Shown here: one piece after another, positions 34,516 to 42,844 of the stretch
Numbering within the stretch: the first letter of the stretch is position 1
Layout: every line of letters starts with the position of its first letter
DNA from: Anaerotignum propionicum DSM 1682
GTDB taxonomy: Bacteria; Bacillota; Clostridia; Lachnospirales; Anaerotignaceae
Length of the DNA: 64,000 bases
Assembly (NCBI RefSeq): GCF_001561955.1
Contig: NZ_CP014223.1
Location: forward strand, 186,001 to 250,000
Direction of reading: 5' to 3'
Made by a program: the position numbers and the translations under genes
Notes under the pieces: model-generated
Databases searched by the model: none
What the model was told of the DNA's origin: nothing
The model's input: the letters and a program-made list of their open reading frames with translations, nothing else

Positions 34516-36066
34516 TTATTTACCGTTCTTTTTGCAAAGCATATTAACCCGATCGAACTCATCTGTAATCTCTCTTTCAGGTGCCTTGGTCAAAAGACTC
34601 ACGATAATGATTGCCGCAAAGGATACCACAAATGCGGGAAGCAATTCATAGATATTCCAAGCGCCGCCCAAAGGTCTCACCATGTATTTCCAAATGAATA
34701 CCATTGCGCCACCGGCAATCATTCCTGCCAAAGCGCCTTGCTTATTGGAACGTCTCCAGAATAATGCACTCAGTACAACAGGGCCAAATGCGGCACCAAA
34801 GCCTGCCCAAGCAAAGGAAACAATGGCAAAAACAGAGCTTGCAGGATCTCTTGCAATAAACGCGGCAATGATTGAGATGATGACAACGGAACATCTGGCA
34901 ATGTTCATTGCTTTTTTCTCAGACATTTTGATACCAAAGAAGCCTTGCAGAAGGTTGTGAGAAGCACTGGAGGATGCAGCTAAAAGCTGAGAATCCGCAG
35001 TGGACATGGTAGCAGCCAAAATCCCCGCTAAGATGATGCCTGCAAGGAAGGCTGTCGCAATACCACTATGACTCAGTAAGTCAGCAACTCGAACAATAAT
35101 CGTTTCTGATGCGGAGCCTTCCAAAACGGGTACCGCACCAACTTTAGTCATACTGTAGCCAACAACACCGATAAAGATGGCAACAATCATGGAAATGACT
35201 ACCCAAACTGTTGCAATACGACGGGAAAGCGTTAATTTTTGTGTATCCTCAATCGCCATAAAACGCAGTAAAATATGAGGCATACCAAAATAGCCCAGAC
35301 CCCAAGCCATTGTGGAGCAGATTGTCAAAAAACCATAAGGTGCTGCGGCGTTCTCAGAAATGCTGTACATTGCATTCATGCTTAAGTAACCGGGTAAGGC
35401 TCTTGCATTATCCATTACTACATCTAAACCGCCTGCAACCTGAATACCAAAGATAACAACAACAAATAGTGCAATGGTCATTACGATACTCTGCACCAAG
35501 TCTGTTGTGCTTGCGGCAGAAAAGCCGCCAGTTGCTGTGTAGCCAACAATAACAATGGCACTGATTATCATTGCTGTTTGATAATCCACCCCAAATAAGC
35601 TGCTAAATAGCTTACCGCAGGCAGCGAAGCCGGAAGCTGTGTAGGGGATAAAGAAAATAATAATTACCACTGCGGCGATACACATGAGGATATTTTTATC
35701 ATCCCGGTATCTTCTGGAAAAGAAGTCCGGCAGGGTGATAGAATTATTTGCCTCATGGGTATAAATACGAATGCGTTTGGCCACCACCAACCAGTTGATA
35801 TAAGTGCCAATGGCCAGACCAATTGCTGTCCATGCTGGATCTGCAATACCGGAAAGGTATGCAACACCCGGCAGACCCATTAGAAGCCAGCTGCTCATAT
35901 CAGAGGCCTCGGCACTCATGGCTGTTACAAAAGGGCCAAGCTTTCTGCCTCCCAAATAAAAATCGCCTACGTTTTCATTCTTTTTGGACCAATAGATTCC
36001 AATAGCAACCATAGCCATCAAATAGATGGTAATGGCAATCATGATGCAGATTTGTGCTGATGTCAT
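34516..36066 (-). CDS. putP: Sodium/proline symporter
   Basis: A 516-residue sodium:solute symporter with about thirteen membrane segments that takes up proline with Na+. SSS-family motifs include DFYLGGRKLGPFVTAMSAEASDMSSW in segment 2 (Na+ and proline site residues of PutP) and GYTATGGFSAASTTD. The C-terminal GLGYFGMPHILLRFMA stretch is also typical. The gene is single, with AAAGGATATG before the ATG and its own terminator. Proline is a common Stickland acceptor in such anaerobes, so import may be nutritional. Confidence 0.95.
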   Translation of the reverse strand: MTSAQICIMIAITIYLMAMVAIGIYWSKKNENVGDFYLGGRKLGPFVTAMSAEASDMSSWLLMGLPGVAYLSGIADPAWTAIGLAIGTYINWLVVAKRIRIYTHEANNSITLPDFFSRRYRDDKNILMCIAAVVIIIFFIPYTASGFAACGKLFSSLFGVDYQTAMIISAIVIVGYTATGGFSAASTTDLVQSIVMTIALFVVVIFGIQVAGGLDVVMDNARALPGYLSMNAMYSISENAAAPYGFLTICSTMAWGLGYFGMPHILLRFMAIEDTQKLTLSRRIATVWVVISMIVAIFIGVVGYSMTKVGAVPVLEGSASETIIVRVADLLSHSGIATAFLAGIILAGILAATMSTADSQLLAASSSASHNLLQGFFGIKMSEKKAMNIARCSVVIISIIAAFIARDPASSVFAIVSFAWAGFGAAFGPVVLSALFWRRSNKQGALAGMIAGGAMVFIWKYMVRPLGGAWNIYELLPAFVVSFAAIIIVSLLTKAPEREITDEFDRVNMLCKKNGK

Positions 36067-36324
36067 AAGTTCATATCCTTTCTTTTTAAGTTGCGGAGCC
36101 TTTTTTGAAACCTCAGATTTTATGTGCCGTACAGTTTATAATTGCAAATGTATTTGGAAAGTGGGCATTCACCCAGTTTATCTACTTATCATTAATAACT
36201 TTCCGAAAGAGTATTGAAAATCTGAAATGGTTGTAGAATTACTCCAATTGATAAAACATTATAACATAATAAAAATCAGACTAAAATACAGAATAAAGTA
36301 TAGAATATATATTATACTTATAAA
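36067..36324. other. AT-rich spacer between putP and tetR
   Basis: No gene, repeat or clear promoter was seen by eye; the stretch 36230-36330 is very AT-rich and probably includes the putP promoter on the minus strand. Confidence 0.35.
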
Positions 36325-36369
36325 ATAAAAAAGTCAAAAATTCTTTGTAAATTCAAGGATTTTTGACTA
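36325..36369 (-). terminator. Terminator of the GerW-Card1-TetR operon
   Basis: AGTCAAAAATTCTT pairs with AAGGATTTTTGACT; on the minus strand ACTTTTTTATTTTAT follows. Confidence 0.85.
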
Positions 36370-36410
36370 GAATATTTTTGTTATTTTTTTTAATTCCAAA
36401 AATAATCATT

Positions 36411-37010
36411 TTAATTAACTGTCTTATTTGCTCGAAAACCTGCTAAAAACAGAGGCATCATTTGCTTGGCATATTGGCAAAGGGAATATTCTCCGTTGCA
36501 GATACACCAGTCATAAATTAGGGCTCTTTCACACAATGCGTAGGCCTTTACAAATTCATTTACGGAAACGTTAGAACGCAATTCTCCCTGCTGTTGCCCT
36601 TCAGATGTAATTTGGCGCAATAACTTATAATAAACCCGATTGTGATCCAGTAAATGCTTTTGTCCACTGGTAACAAGCTGTGAGGAGTATAATCTTGCCA
36701 GTAAATCCATAGAAATGCTGTCGTCAATCATGCGAAACATCTCTTGATTCAAAAACATGAGCTTATCAAAGCTGTCTAATTGACTATCTAACTGGGGGAT
36801 CAATTCTTGATATTTATTATCAAATAGTTCTGAAAGGGTGCCCAGCAGTGCATCTTTTCCGCCGAAATAGTGATAGAAAGAACCTTTTGAGGTGCCTGAC
36901 ATTTCAACAATTTCTTCAATGGTTGTAGCATCATAACCCTGCTCATAAAACAGCTTCCAAGCCGCTGTAATAATTTTACCTTTTGTGTTGCGGCTGTTTT
37001 TTTTCCCCAT
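36411..37010 (-). CDS. TetR-family transcriptional regulator
   Basis: A 199-residue regulator. The N-terminal DNA-binding domain is typical: GKIITAAWKLFYEQGYDATT, then EIVEMSGTSKGSFYHYFGGKDALL. The C-terminal ligand domain (about 60-199) has no recognised family; it includes two cysteines in ALIYDWCICNG. AGAGGAACC precedes the ATG. It lies 13 bp after the CARF nuclease gene and is the last gene of the operon. Its target and ligand are unknown; autoregulation of the operon is possible. Confidence 0.92.
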   Translation of the reverse strand: MGKKNSRNTKGKIITAAWKLFYEQGYDATTIEEIVEMSGTSKGSFYHYFGGKDALLGTLSELFDNKYQELIPQLDSQLDSFDKLMFLNQEMFRMIDDSISMDLLARLYSSQLVTSGQKHLLDHNRVYYKLLRQITSEGQQQGELRSNVSVNEFVKAYALCERALIYDWCICNGEYSLCQYAKQMMPLFLAGFRANKTVN

Positions 37011-37023
37011 GTGGTTCCTCTCC

Positions 37024-38232
37024 TTAAATCTTTTTCCATTTCAAACTAACCAAATCATGCTCCCGTATGGCCTTTACCAAGCGTTGACCGAAATCTTCCG
37101 CCATGATATCTGTTGCATCTAGAAGCTCTAAACCCAGTTCTTGCGCTCTTTTATAGGTGCCGGTATTCCCTTTTCTTTCTTTGCCGTAGGTAATAATAAT
37201 ACCTTTTGAAAACCAGCCGCCAAGGCGTTTTTTTGCAATCAAAAGCTCATTTAGCGCTGCTGTATCCGCATCCCGCAGTTTGCAAGATATAAATACAGGT
37301 AAGGAGTCATCCATTAAGATCACATCAATTTCGTTTCCTGCCACAGTAATGTTATCATAGGCGTTCCAATCAATCATGGTTCCTAGCTTTACATCATGAA
37401 ATACACCGGCTTTTTTTGCGGCAATATATACATAAAGCTCAAGCCAAACACCGTAGCTGATGCAGTACTGCTTATCTTCAACAGAGTGAAAGGCGAATTG
37501 AACATACTCTCCCTCTATCAGAAGACTATGAATAAAGCCCATACATTGAAATTTTTCTAAAATTACCCGATCCGGATAAACGGGCTTACCGTTTTTCATA
37601 TGTATGTTCCATTTGCTCTCCATAAAAAGTTCATGGGGGAGGGTTCTGGTGGCAACGGTCTGCATAAAGCTACAGGTATATTTCCAATCTGTCAAGCGTT
37701 CAAATAAAAATCGAGCCATTTCCTCGATTATCGAAAAACGTTCCTCAGAAGGGGGACGGTGGGATTCACCGATAAAGCAGGCGCCCTTTGCGTCAATAAA
37801 GTCCTCCAAGGTCAATGGTACTATTTTTGCCACCATACTGTCATCCAATAAATTGGTAATGCTTTTATTTGCCAGATCCGTATGCAGGAGGGGAAGATTG
37901 AACTTGGTTCCTGCTTGATATCCAGCCAAAAGCATCAATTCACTGCCCCCTGTTAAATCAATGGCACATTCTTCAACCTTAAAACGGTCAAGAACTCTAC
38001 TGATTTGGCGGGAAATTTTGTCAACGGAGGAAATATCAATGGGGAAGTGTTCCACCTTGATGCCCGGGATATTTCGGGACAAACATTTTTTTAATGCTGA
38101 GAAAACCATCATATCTTGCATATTATTATCAAAAAGGTAAAGAACTTTCTCAGGACGCAGCGTTAACGGTGCAACAATGTTCTTTAAAACATCTTTATCA
38201 TAAAATTCAATGAGAAGTTCCGTGGGAACCAT
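37024..38232 (-). CDS. Card1/Can2-like protein: CARF domain fused to PD-(D/E)xK nuclease, away from CRISPR
   Basis: A 402-residue protein of the DUF1887 (Card1/Can2) type. The CARF-like Rossmann domain covers about 1-145, with the ligand-loop motif DLTGGSELM at 92-100. A linker or winged region follows, then a PD-(D/E)xK nuclease with VWLELY (E265), NEIDVILM (E301, D303) and ISCK (K318). Characterised Card1 is activated by cyclic tetra-adenylate made by type III CRISPR Cas10 and cuts DNA and RNA. Here there is no cas gene, array or cyclase nearby. It follows gerW by 31 bp and precedes tetR by 13 bp. I chose ATG 38232 because it gives the usual TELLIEFYDKD start; frames open up to 38301 overlap gerW. 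Confidence 0.83.
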   Translation of the reverse strand: MVPTELLIEFYDKDVLKNIVAPLTLRPEKVLYLFDNNMQDMMVFSALKKCLSRNIPGIKVEHFPIDISSVDKISRQISRVLDRFKVEECAIDLTGGSELMLLAGYQAGTKFNLPLLHTDLANKSITNLLDDSMVAKIVPLTLEDFIDAKGACFIGESHRPPSEERFSIIEEMARFLFERLTDWKYTCSFMQTVATRTLPHELFMESKWNIHMKNGKPVYPDRVILEKFQCMGFIHSLLIEGEYVQFAFHSVEDKQYCISYGVWLELYVYIAAKKAGVFHDVKLGTMIDWNAYDNITVAGNEIDVILMDDSLPVFISCKLRDADTAALNELLIAKKRLGGWFSKGIIITYGKERKGNTGTYKRAQELGLELLDATDIMAEDFGQRLVKAIREHDLVSLKWKKI

Positions 38233-38263
38233 CTCCCTTCCAGTTTGTTTCAATTGCATAAGA

Positions 38264-38668
38264 TTATTTTTCAAACTCTTCGATGATGACCTCTTCTTCA
38301 AATTTCACATCTTCTTGAGGTTCTTTTTTATCTCTGTTTCCGAAAACTGCCCCGAAGTTTAGTTTATTTACCACACCTGGAGCCATGTCAATCAGCTTGC
38401 TGACAGCATCCTGATTTTTGACATTGATGGTTTGTACACTTCCGTTTTGAATGACCAGAACGGCAGAGGGAGTGATTCTTGCACCTACGCCTCCGGCTGC
38501 GTTGACATTTTCCTTTGCACCGGCGCCTGCGCCTACCGCCACTTCAATCAGAGGCAGAAGGGTTAAATCGCCGATGGTGATTGCCTCGCCCACTACGGTT
38601 TTTGTGGAAACCAAATCTTCCACTTTATTAAAAAGTACGTCTACAGATTCCTTAAAATCTTTACCCAT
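38264..38668 (-). CDS. gerW: GerW/YtfJ family sporulation protein
   Basis: A 134-residue cytosolic protein. The family core is clear: GEAITIGDLTLLPLIEVAVGAGAG, GGVGARITPSAVLVIQNGSV and the INVKNQDAVSKLIDMAPGV region. GerW (YtfJ) is made in the spore compartment in Bacillus and is required for germination in response to some nutrients. The tail is acidic (EDVKFEEEVIIEEFEK). It overlaps the DUF2953 gene by 8 bp, the normal partner order in Clostridia. Strong operon context with the CARF nuclease downstream is noted in the findings. Confidence 0.9.
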   Translation of the reverse strand: MGKDFKESVDVLFNKVEDLVSTKTVVGEAITIGDLTLLPLIEVAVGAGAGAKENVNAAGGVGARITPSAVLVIQNGSVQTINVKNQDAVSKLIDMAPGVVNKLNFGAVFGNRDKKEPQEDVKFEEEVIIEEFEK

Positions 38669-39659
38669 TTTGTTTTCTTCCTTTCCAAAGTTTGATTAAA
38701 ATTCTGCGTACTGGTTTTGTCAAAATAAATGCCATAAGGCTATACAAAAAATAGCCAAATAAGATATTGCCCTTTATGCTTACCTGGATATCCTCTGCAA
38801 CAAGTCTGGTGAAATCCGCCTTTACCTGAATATTCTTGCCAAACTTTGCAGTTAAGATGCCTACCAAACCCATAAAATACCCGGTATAATTGGGTTCGCC
38901 TAAACCGATGGTGGCTTTCACCATAAGATGATTTGGCAGAATGCCCTTAATCAGCCGTTTCAGCAATTTTTTTGCCGCCTGAAATATTTCCCGCTTACCC
39001 TCTATTTCTTGGAACTTATCCCAGTAAGAACGAAGCTTGTCCCCTTTAGAGATCTCCTCCTCAGTAATATCTTCTTCATCCAGAAAGAACGCTTTATCCT
39101 CTGTTTCAAAAACAATGGGTTTCTCCTGTATTTCTGCAATTTTTACCCGTCTTACCTTCGGTCTAGGGGTGGGGGGGGTATCTTTACCTACCTCCTCAAC
39201 GGATGTTGTCTCTGTGGGTTGTTCCTCCACAGAAATTGGTTCTTCTTCCTGTTTCGGCGTAGGAACAGATTCAGCCATATAAACCCCTTGAGAGGAGGAT
39301 TTTTTTGAGGAAACAGCTTCTCTTGCTACAACAGTTTTCCCGGTTTTTATTGGCTGATTGCTGGGGCGGGTTTTTCTTTTTCGTACCTTTTTTTTCTTTC
39401 TTTTTTCACCCAAGGTAAACCAAAGAATTTTCACTTTGATCTCAGGTTCTGTTCCATAAAGATAATTTCCCATGATACGTATTAAGCCAAACAGCCATGA
39501 AACAGCAAAATCCCCTGTGAGGGTTTCTTTTTTTTCCCCTGCAAGGCGGTATTTGATGGGGCAGAGCAAAACCACTGCAATGACAAAAATAAGCAGCAGA
39601 AAAATGCTTAGAAGCAGTATCCCTATGAACTTTAATACAGCCAATAGTATGCCTAACAT
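38661..39659 (-). CDS. DUF2953 domain protein
   Basis: A 332-residue protein. A strong N-terminal membrane segment (LKFIGILLLSIFLLLIFVIAVVLL) is followed by CPIKYRLAGE, typical for DUF2953, a long charged and Pro/Thr/Glu-rich linker (about 90-200) and a C-terminal domain with ATIGLGEPNYTGYFMGLVGI and a final hydrophobic segment. It overlaps gerW by 8 bp and follows the DUF1461 gene by 1 bp. DUF2953-GerW pairs are common in spore formers, so a sporulation role is likely but unproven. Confidence 0.82.
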   Translation of the reverse strand: MLGILLAVLKFIGILLLSIFLLLIFVIAVVLLCPIKYRLAGEKKETLTGDFAVSWLFGLIRIMGNYLYGTEPEIKVKILWFTLGEKRKKKKVRKRKTRPSNQPIKTGKTVVAREAVSSKKSSSQGVYMAESVPTPKQEEEPISVEEQPTETTSVEEVGKDTPPTPRPKVRRVKIAEIQEKPIVFETEDKAFFLDEEDITEEEISKGDKLRSYWDKFQEIEGKREIFQAAKKLLKRLIKGILPNHLMVKATIGLGEPNYTGYFMGLVGILTAKFGKNIQVKADFTRLVAEDIQVSIKGNILFGYFLYSLMAFILTKPVRRILIKLWKGRKQNG

Positions 39660-39660
39660 G

Positions 39661-40344
39661 TTATTCCCCTGTCTTTATGCCCTTTAACAAAATCCAAGCC
39701 ATTAACCAGATAAGAAGGGCACCTGCAATGAACAGCCCTGCAATCCAGAAAGCGGTATCCCGAAAAAAGCCCTCGGGTACAATATTTATCAGTAAATCCG
39801 TATTTGGGTTTAAAATCCAATCATCATTATTAAAAAGTAAAAGATGAAACAGTGTAAAATACCGATTGAAATTATAGGCCATAAGCCCTGCCAATATTCC
39901 GATTAAAGTCATAAAACCAAAGATGCCCCATTGAATTCCCTTGAGAAGATAGCGACCTTTTTTCAAATACAACAGCCACACTGAAACAAGAATCGTAAAT
40001 AGAATTGCTCCAAAGCGTATTTTCTGGGCATCAAGGAACAATTTCCGCACATCTTGCATATGTTTTTTTTCCTTGGCATTAAAAAACTCACGTTCTGTAT
40101 TTCCAATTTTTGTATAAATCACCAAGTCTTCACGATTACCTTTTAAATAGTCCATCATTTCATCGGTTACATTGAGCAAATCGTCCATTTCAATAGAAAT
40201 TTCTTCCGTAACCTGATATTTTGTATATTCTTTTTCAAAATAACCGTTCATGTAATAAGCCACAAACTCCGTGGAACTGATTAGTAAAATAACCATAAGT
40301 GCGATGCCTGTGAAAAAGCCCATTCCTTTATAAAGCGCCGTCAT
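39661..40344 (-). CDS. DUF1461 / TIGR01906 integral membrane protein
   Basis: A 227-residue protein with four to five membrane segments, one at the N-terminus and three or four in the second half, and an extracellular loop (about 33-105). The conserved C-terminal block FTLFHLLLFNNDDWILNPNT followed by LINIVPEGFFRDTAFW marks the TIGR01906 family. Function is unknown. It starts inside the end of the small upstream gene (4-bp overlap) and is 1 bp from DUF2953, which shows tight coupling. Confidence 0.82.
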   Translation of the reverse strand: MTALYKGMGFFTGIALMVILLISSTEFVAYYMNGYFEKEYTKYQVTEEISIEMDDLLNVTDEMMDYLKGNREDLVIYTKIGNTEREFFNAKEKKHMQDVRKLFLDAQKIRFGAILFTILVSVWLLYLKKGRYLLKGIQWGIFGFMTLIGILAGLMAYNFNRYFTLFHLLLFNNDDWILNPNTDLLINIVPEGFFRDTAFWIAGLFIAGALLIWLMAWILLKGIKTGE

Positions 40345-40652
40345 TCAATCCCCTCTATCCACGTTTTAGGATTTGATAGATCCTTTTGCTCCTTTACTGC
40401 TTCCTCTAAAATATAGGCCATAAGCTCATAGGTTTCCCGTCTGCCGTTGGCAACACCCACGATGATGCTTTCAGTCTGAGGGAACCGTCCCTTGCATAAT
40501 TGCCATGAGGAAATGATTTCATACCGCTTTTTTTCATATCTAAAAAGGATGCAATACAGGCGGGGCATAGGAATATTTTTCTTTAAGGCATAAACCACTG
40601 TTTCCAAGTCGCTGATATTTTCTGCCACAAATAGTTCTTCCGCTAACTTCAA
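40341..40652 (-). CDS. Small protein of unknown function, first gene of the GerW operon
   Basis: I place the start at TTG 40652, giving 103 residues; the frame is open to 40739 but the predicted promoter lies inside that stretch, so the longer form is unlikely. The protein (KLAEELFVAENISDLETVVY start) is soluble and Lys/Glu rich, with ESIIVGVANGRRETYELMAY in the middle. I do not recognise it. It ends overlapping the DUF1461 start by 4 bp. Its ribosome site is weak (GGAAGGCGGCGATGG). Confidence 0.6.
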   Translation of the reverse strand: MKLAEELFVAENISDLETVVYALKKNIPMPRLYCILFRYEKKRYEIISSWQLCKGRFPQTESIIVGVANGRRETYELMAYILEEAVKEQKDLSNPKTWIEGIE

Positions 40653-40688
40653 TCTGCCATCGCCGCCTTCCTTCCATTTCTTAGAAAT

Positions 40689-40717
40689 ATTATAGCAGAA
40701 TAAATGGGAAAAGAAAA
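40689..40717 (-). promoter_or_regulatory. Promoter candidate of the six-gene GerW-Card1 operon
   Basis: On the minus strand TTTTCT, 17 bp, TATAAT. The -10 is perfect and the -35 is weak. Transcription would start about 30 bp before TTG 40652. Confidence 0.5.
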
Positions 40718-40783
40718 TACACAATAAACAGCACTCCATTTTTATAAGAAATGCTATGGATTTGTAATTATTTATTTTAGTTC

Positions 40784-40834
40784 AAAAGCCCGTTTTGCAA
40801 AGCAAATCTTCTGCAAGCAATCGGGCTTTTTTTT
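40784..40834 (-). terminator. Terminator of the TauE pair
   Basis: AAAAGCCCG plus TTTTGCA pair with TGCAAG and CGGGCTTTT; T-runs on both strands, with the longer one on the plus strand. Confidence 0.78.
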
Positions 40835-40888
40835 GATGCATAAAAAACTGGGAGAATCCAGGAGGTCACCTTTGTTGTAAATTAATTC

Positions 40889-41431
40889 CTATTGAAGGGC
40901 GGCTTCCAGTTTGGAAATTTGATCGTAGGGATAGTGGTGTAATAGCTCTTTATATTGAGGTGTTGTTAACCCAGGAGTTTGGGTGTAAATTGCAATTTTT
41001 TCGTTTAAATCTGCCTGAATAAACTTAAGTTTTAATTTTGAAAATTCATCTTTGTTCATACTTACATAGCCTTCTTTCTTTGTTTTCTTTTTAAATACTT
41101 CACTGAGTCCCATAAAAAACAAAAAGCCACCAAAAATTTTACGTAGTAAATCGGCATCCATGGAAACGGCTAAAAGAGAACCTGCCGCAGCCCCCGCAAG
41201 ACCAAGCACTGCCAATGACTTTGTTGTTTTCCACAAAACATTTTTATTTTTTGTGTGGGTAATGAGTGCAACAACGGCTGTTGGGATAAAGTAAATCAAG
41301 TTCACACCCTGTGCCTGATGCTGATTCAGTTGAAGGAGAAAGATTAATGCTGGAATCAAAATTGTTCCACCGCCGATACCCATGCCGCTAATAATACCGG
41401 AGACAAAACCAATTACCACTACCCAAATCAT
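40889..41431 (-). CDS. Half-size TauE/SafE-family permease with C-terminal extension
   Basis: A 180-residue protein corresponding to one TauE/SafE repeat. It has the motif GFVSGIISGMGIGGGTILIPALIF and about four membrane segments, and then a soluble tail of some 65 residues (FSKLKLKFIQADLNEKIAI onward) not usual for the family. The ATG overlaps the upstream half-gene by 4 bp (ATGA). Full-size TauE proteins hold two such halves in one chain, so the pair probably makes a heterodimer. Substrate (sulfite, sulfoacetate or another anion) is unknown. Confidence 0.83.
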   Translation of the reverse strand: MIWVVVIGFVSGIISGMGIGGGTILIPALIFLLQLNQHQAQGVNLIYFIPTAVVALITHTKNKNVLWKTTKSLAVLGLAGAAAGSLLAVSMDADLLRKIFGGFLFFMGLSEVFKKKTKKEGYVSMNKDEFSKLKLKFIQADLNEKIAIYTQTPGLTTPQYKELLHHYPYDQISKLEAALQ

Positions 41432-41781
41432 AGTATCATCCTCACTGCCGCCACAATCATAAATAGACCGAAGATTCGATGCAGCCAGATTCCACTGAGC
41501 TTAGATAATAATCGTGCTCCAACAAAGCCTCCTGCAATTCCCCCTGCTGATGCCCATAGGGCAATGCTCCAAGCCACATCTGTTTTCCAGCAATAAATAA
41601 TCAATGACAGAAGGGATAAGGGCAGAATGATGCTGATTGCAGTAGCATGGGCCTTATGCTCCTCAACGTCCAAAAAGCGCTCCATTGCCGGTACAACAAT
41701 GGTTCCGCCGCCAGAGCCAAATAAGCCGTTGGCAAACCCTGTGATTAAGCCGATGACTATTTGCTTCCCTTTTTTGTGCAT
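41428..41781 (-). CDS. Half-size TauE/SafE-family permease, partner
   Basis: A 117-residue protein with about four membrane segments and the family motif GLITGFANGLFGSGGGTIVVP. It carries the first TauE repeat; the second is in the overlapping downstream gene. The ribosome site (AAAGGCGG) is modest. No frameshift is needed to explain the arrangement: both halves have complete starts and stops, and the ATGA overlap is typical for coupled subunits. Confidence 0.83.
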   Translation of the reverse strand: MHKKGKQIVIGLITGFANGLFGSGGGTIVVPAMERFLDVEEHKAHATAISIILPLSLLSLIIYCWKTDVAWSIALWASAGGIAGGFVGARLLSKLSGIWLHRIFGLFMIVAAVRMIL

Positions 41782-41926
41782 GAAAATGACACCGCCTTTC
41801 TTTCGCTAGTATGGCGGAAATACCTGTAAATATGTATGGTATTGTAAAAATTTTCTTTTCTAAAGAAGAATAGGTAGTATTTGGTTTTGCAATACTACTT
41901 TTTATATTTATTCAGATCAATGGTTT

Positions 41927-41958
41927 CATAGGGCACCGACAAAATCGGTACCCTATGA
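41927..41958 (-). terminator. Inverted repeat after the lipoprotein gene
   Basis: TCATAGGG and ACCGA arms pair with TCGGT and CCCTATGA. There is no T-run on the minus strand, so termination is uncertain. Confidence 0.45.
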
Positions 41959-41982
41959 TTTAGATAAACCAAATGTGTTTAA

Positions 41983-42363
41983 TTAGCTGGCAACTGTAGC
42001 TGTACTGTTGTCCAGAGTGTTTCTTACGCCATTGGTAACATTACGGCCTGCATTTTTCAGTCCTGTTCCCATATCACGTACGTCATTGCCTAAGGTAGTT
42101 CCAACGGTATTGTCTGTTAAAGGTCTTCCGCTGTTGATACCATAGCCATCCCAGTATGCGGCGCCGCCACTAGAGGTATAAGTCCCTGCATTATATCCGT
42201 TATAGGCTCTACCGTCGCTGTCATAGTTATTATAGCCATAGCTGTTATAACCATATCCATAGCCGTCGGTTGCTCCGCCTAAGTTGTTAGCAGAGCTGCC
42301 ACAACCACCAAAGGCAAGCATCATCGTTGCTAACATTGTAATAAAACTAAATTTTTTCATCAT
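41983..42363 (-). CDS. Tyr/Gly/Asn-rich small lipoprotein
   Basis: A 126-residue protein with a signal peptide (MMKKFSFITMLATMMLAFGGC) and a lipobox cysteine C21. The mature part starts with a low-complexity stretch rich in Tyr, Gly, Asn and Asp (for example DGYGYGYNSYGYNNYD), then a helical tail (GNDVRDMGTGLKNAGRNVTN). AAGGAGGG precedes two adjacent ATGs; I use the first. Function is unknown. The tail resembles small stress or coat lipoproteins of Clostridia only in composition. Confidence 0.75.
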   Translation of the reverse strand: MMKKFSFITMLATMMLAFGGCGSSANNLGGATDGYGYGYNSYGYNNYDSDGRAYNGYNAGTYTSSGGAAYWDGYGINSGRPLTDNTVGTTLGNDVRDMGTGLKNAGRNVTNGVRNTLDNSTATVAS

Positions 42364-42844
42364 AAATACCCTCCTTAAGCAAAAATAATTCTTTGCATTT
42401 ATATTGTCTGACGGAAACAGAAAAAAATCCTTCATTTTAACTGGTATTATGGGGATTTTTTGGTATAAATGTGGATAGATGGAGGAAACAAAAACTGTTA
42501 AAATGTACGTTAATATTTTAGATTGCTGATTTTATCTCATATTCAAAGCTTAATTCAAAACATAAAAAAGCGTATGAAAAATGAAAAAAAACATATGGTA
42601 GGAATTGAGGTTATCTACTATTTTTAAATTTAAATAAATTTTGGGAAGCAGGAATCTCTCTTCCCTTTTCAATGAAAAAAAGAAAACAGGACGTCTACAT
42701 ACCCTCCATGTGAGTTTTTCACATTTTTTAATTAAAGTTTTTAAGATATGAGTAGGATGCGCTTTCATAAAGAGCATTTTTTATCCATAAATCCTCATTC
42801 AAGACACAAAATAGAATCAGATGAAACCCAAAGGAGCTGTTGCC
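42364..42844. other. AT-rich gap between the lipoprotein gene and malQ
   Basis: About 480 bp without a gene. Frames here are short and have no ribosome site. A lipoprotein-gene promoter and the malQ promoter must lie here, but I could not single them out. Confidence 0.35.

Noticed and set aside
40653-40739. Longer N-terminus for the first gene of the GerW operon
   Set aside because: A TATAAT promoter element lies inside it, and the encoded residues are Cys- and Phe-rich with no ribosome site.
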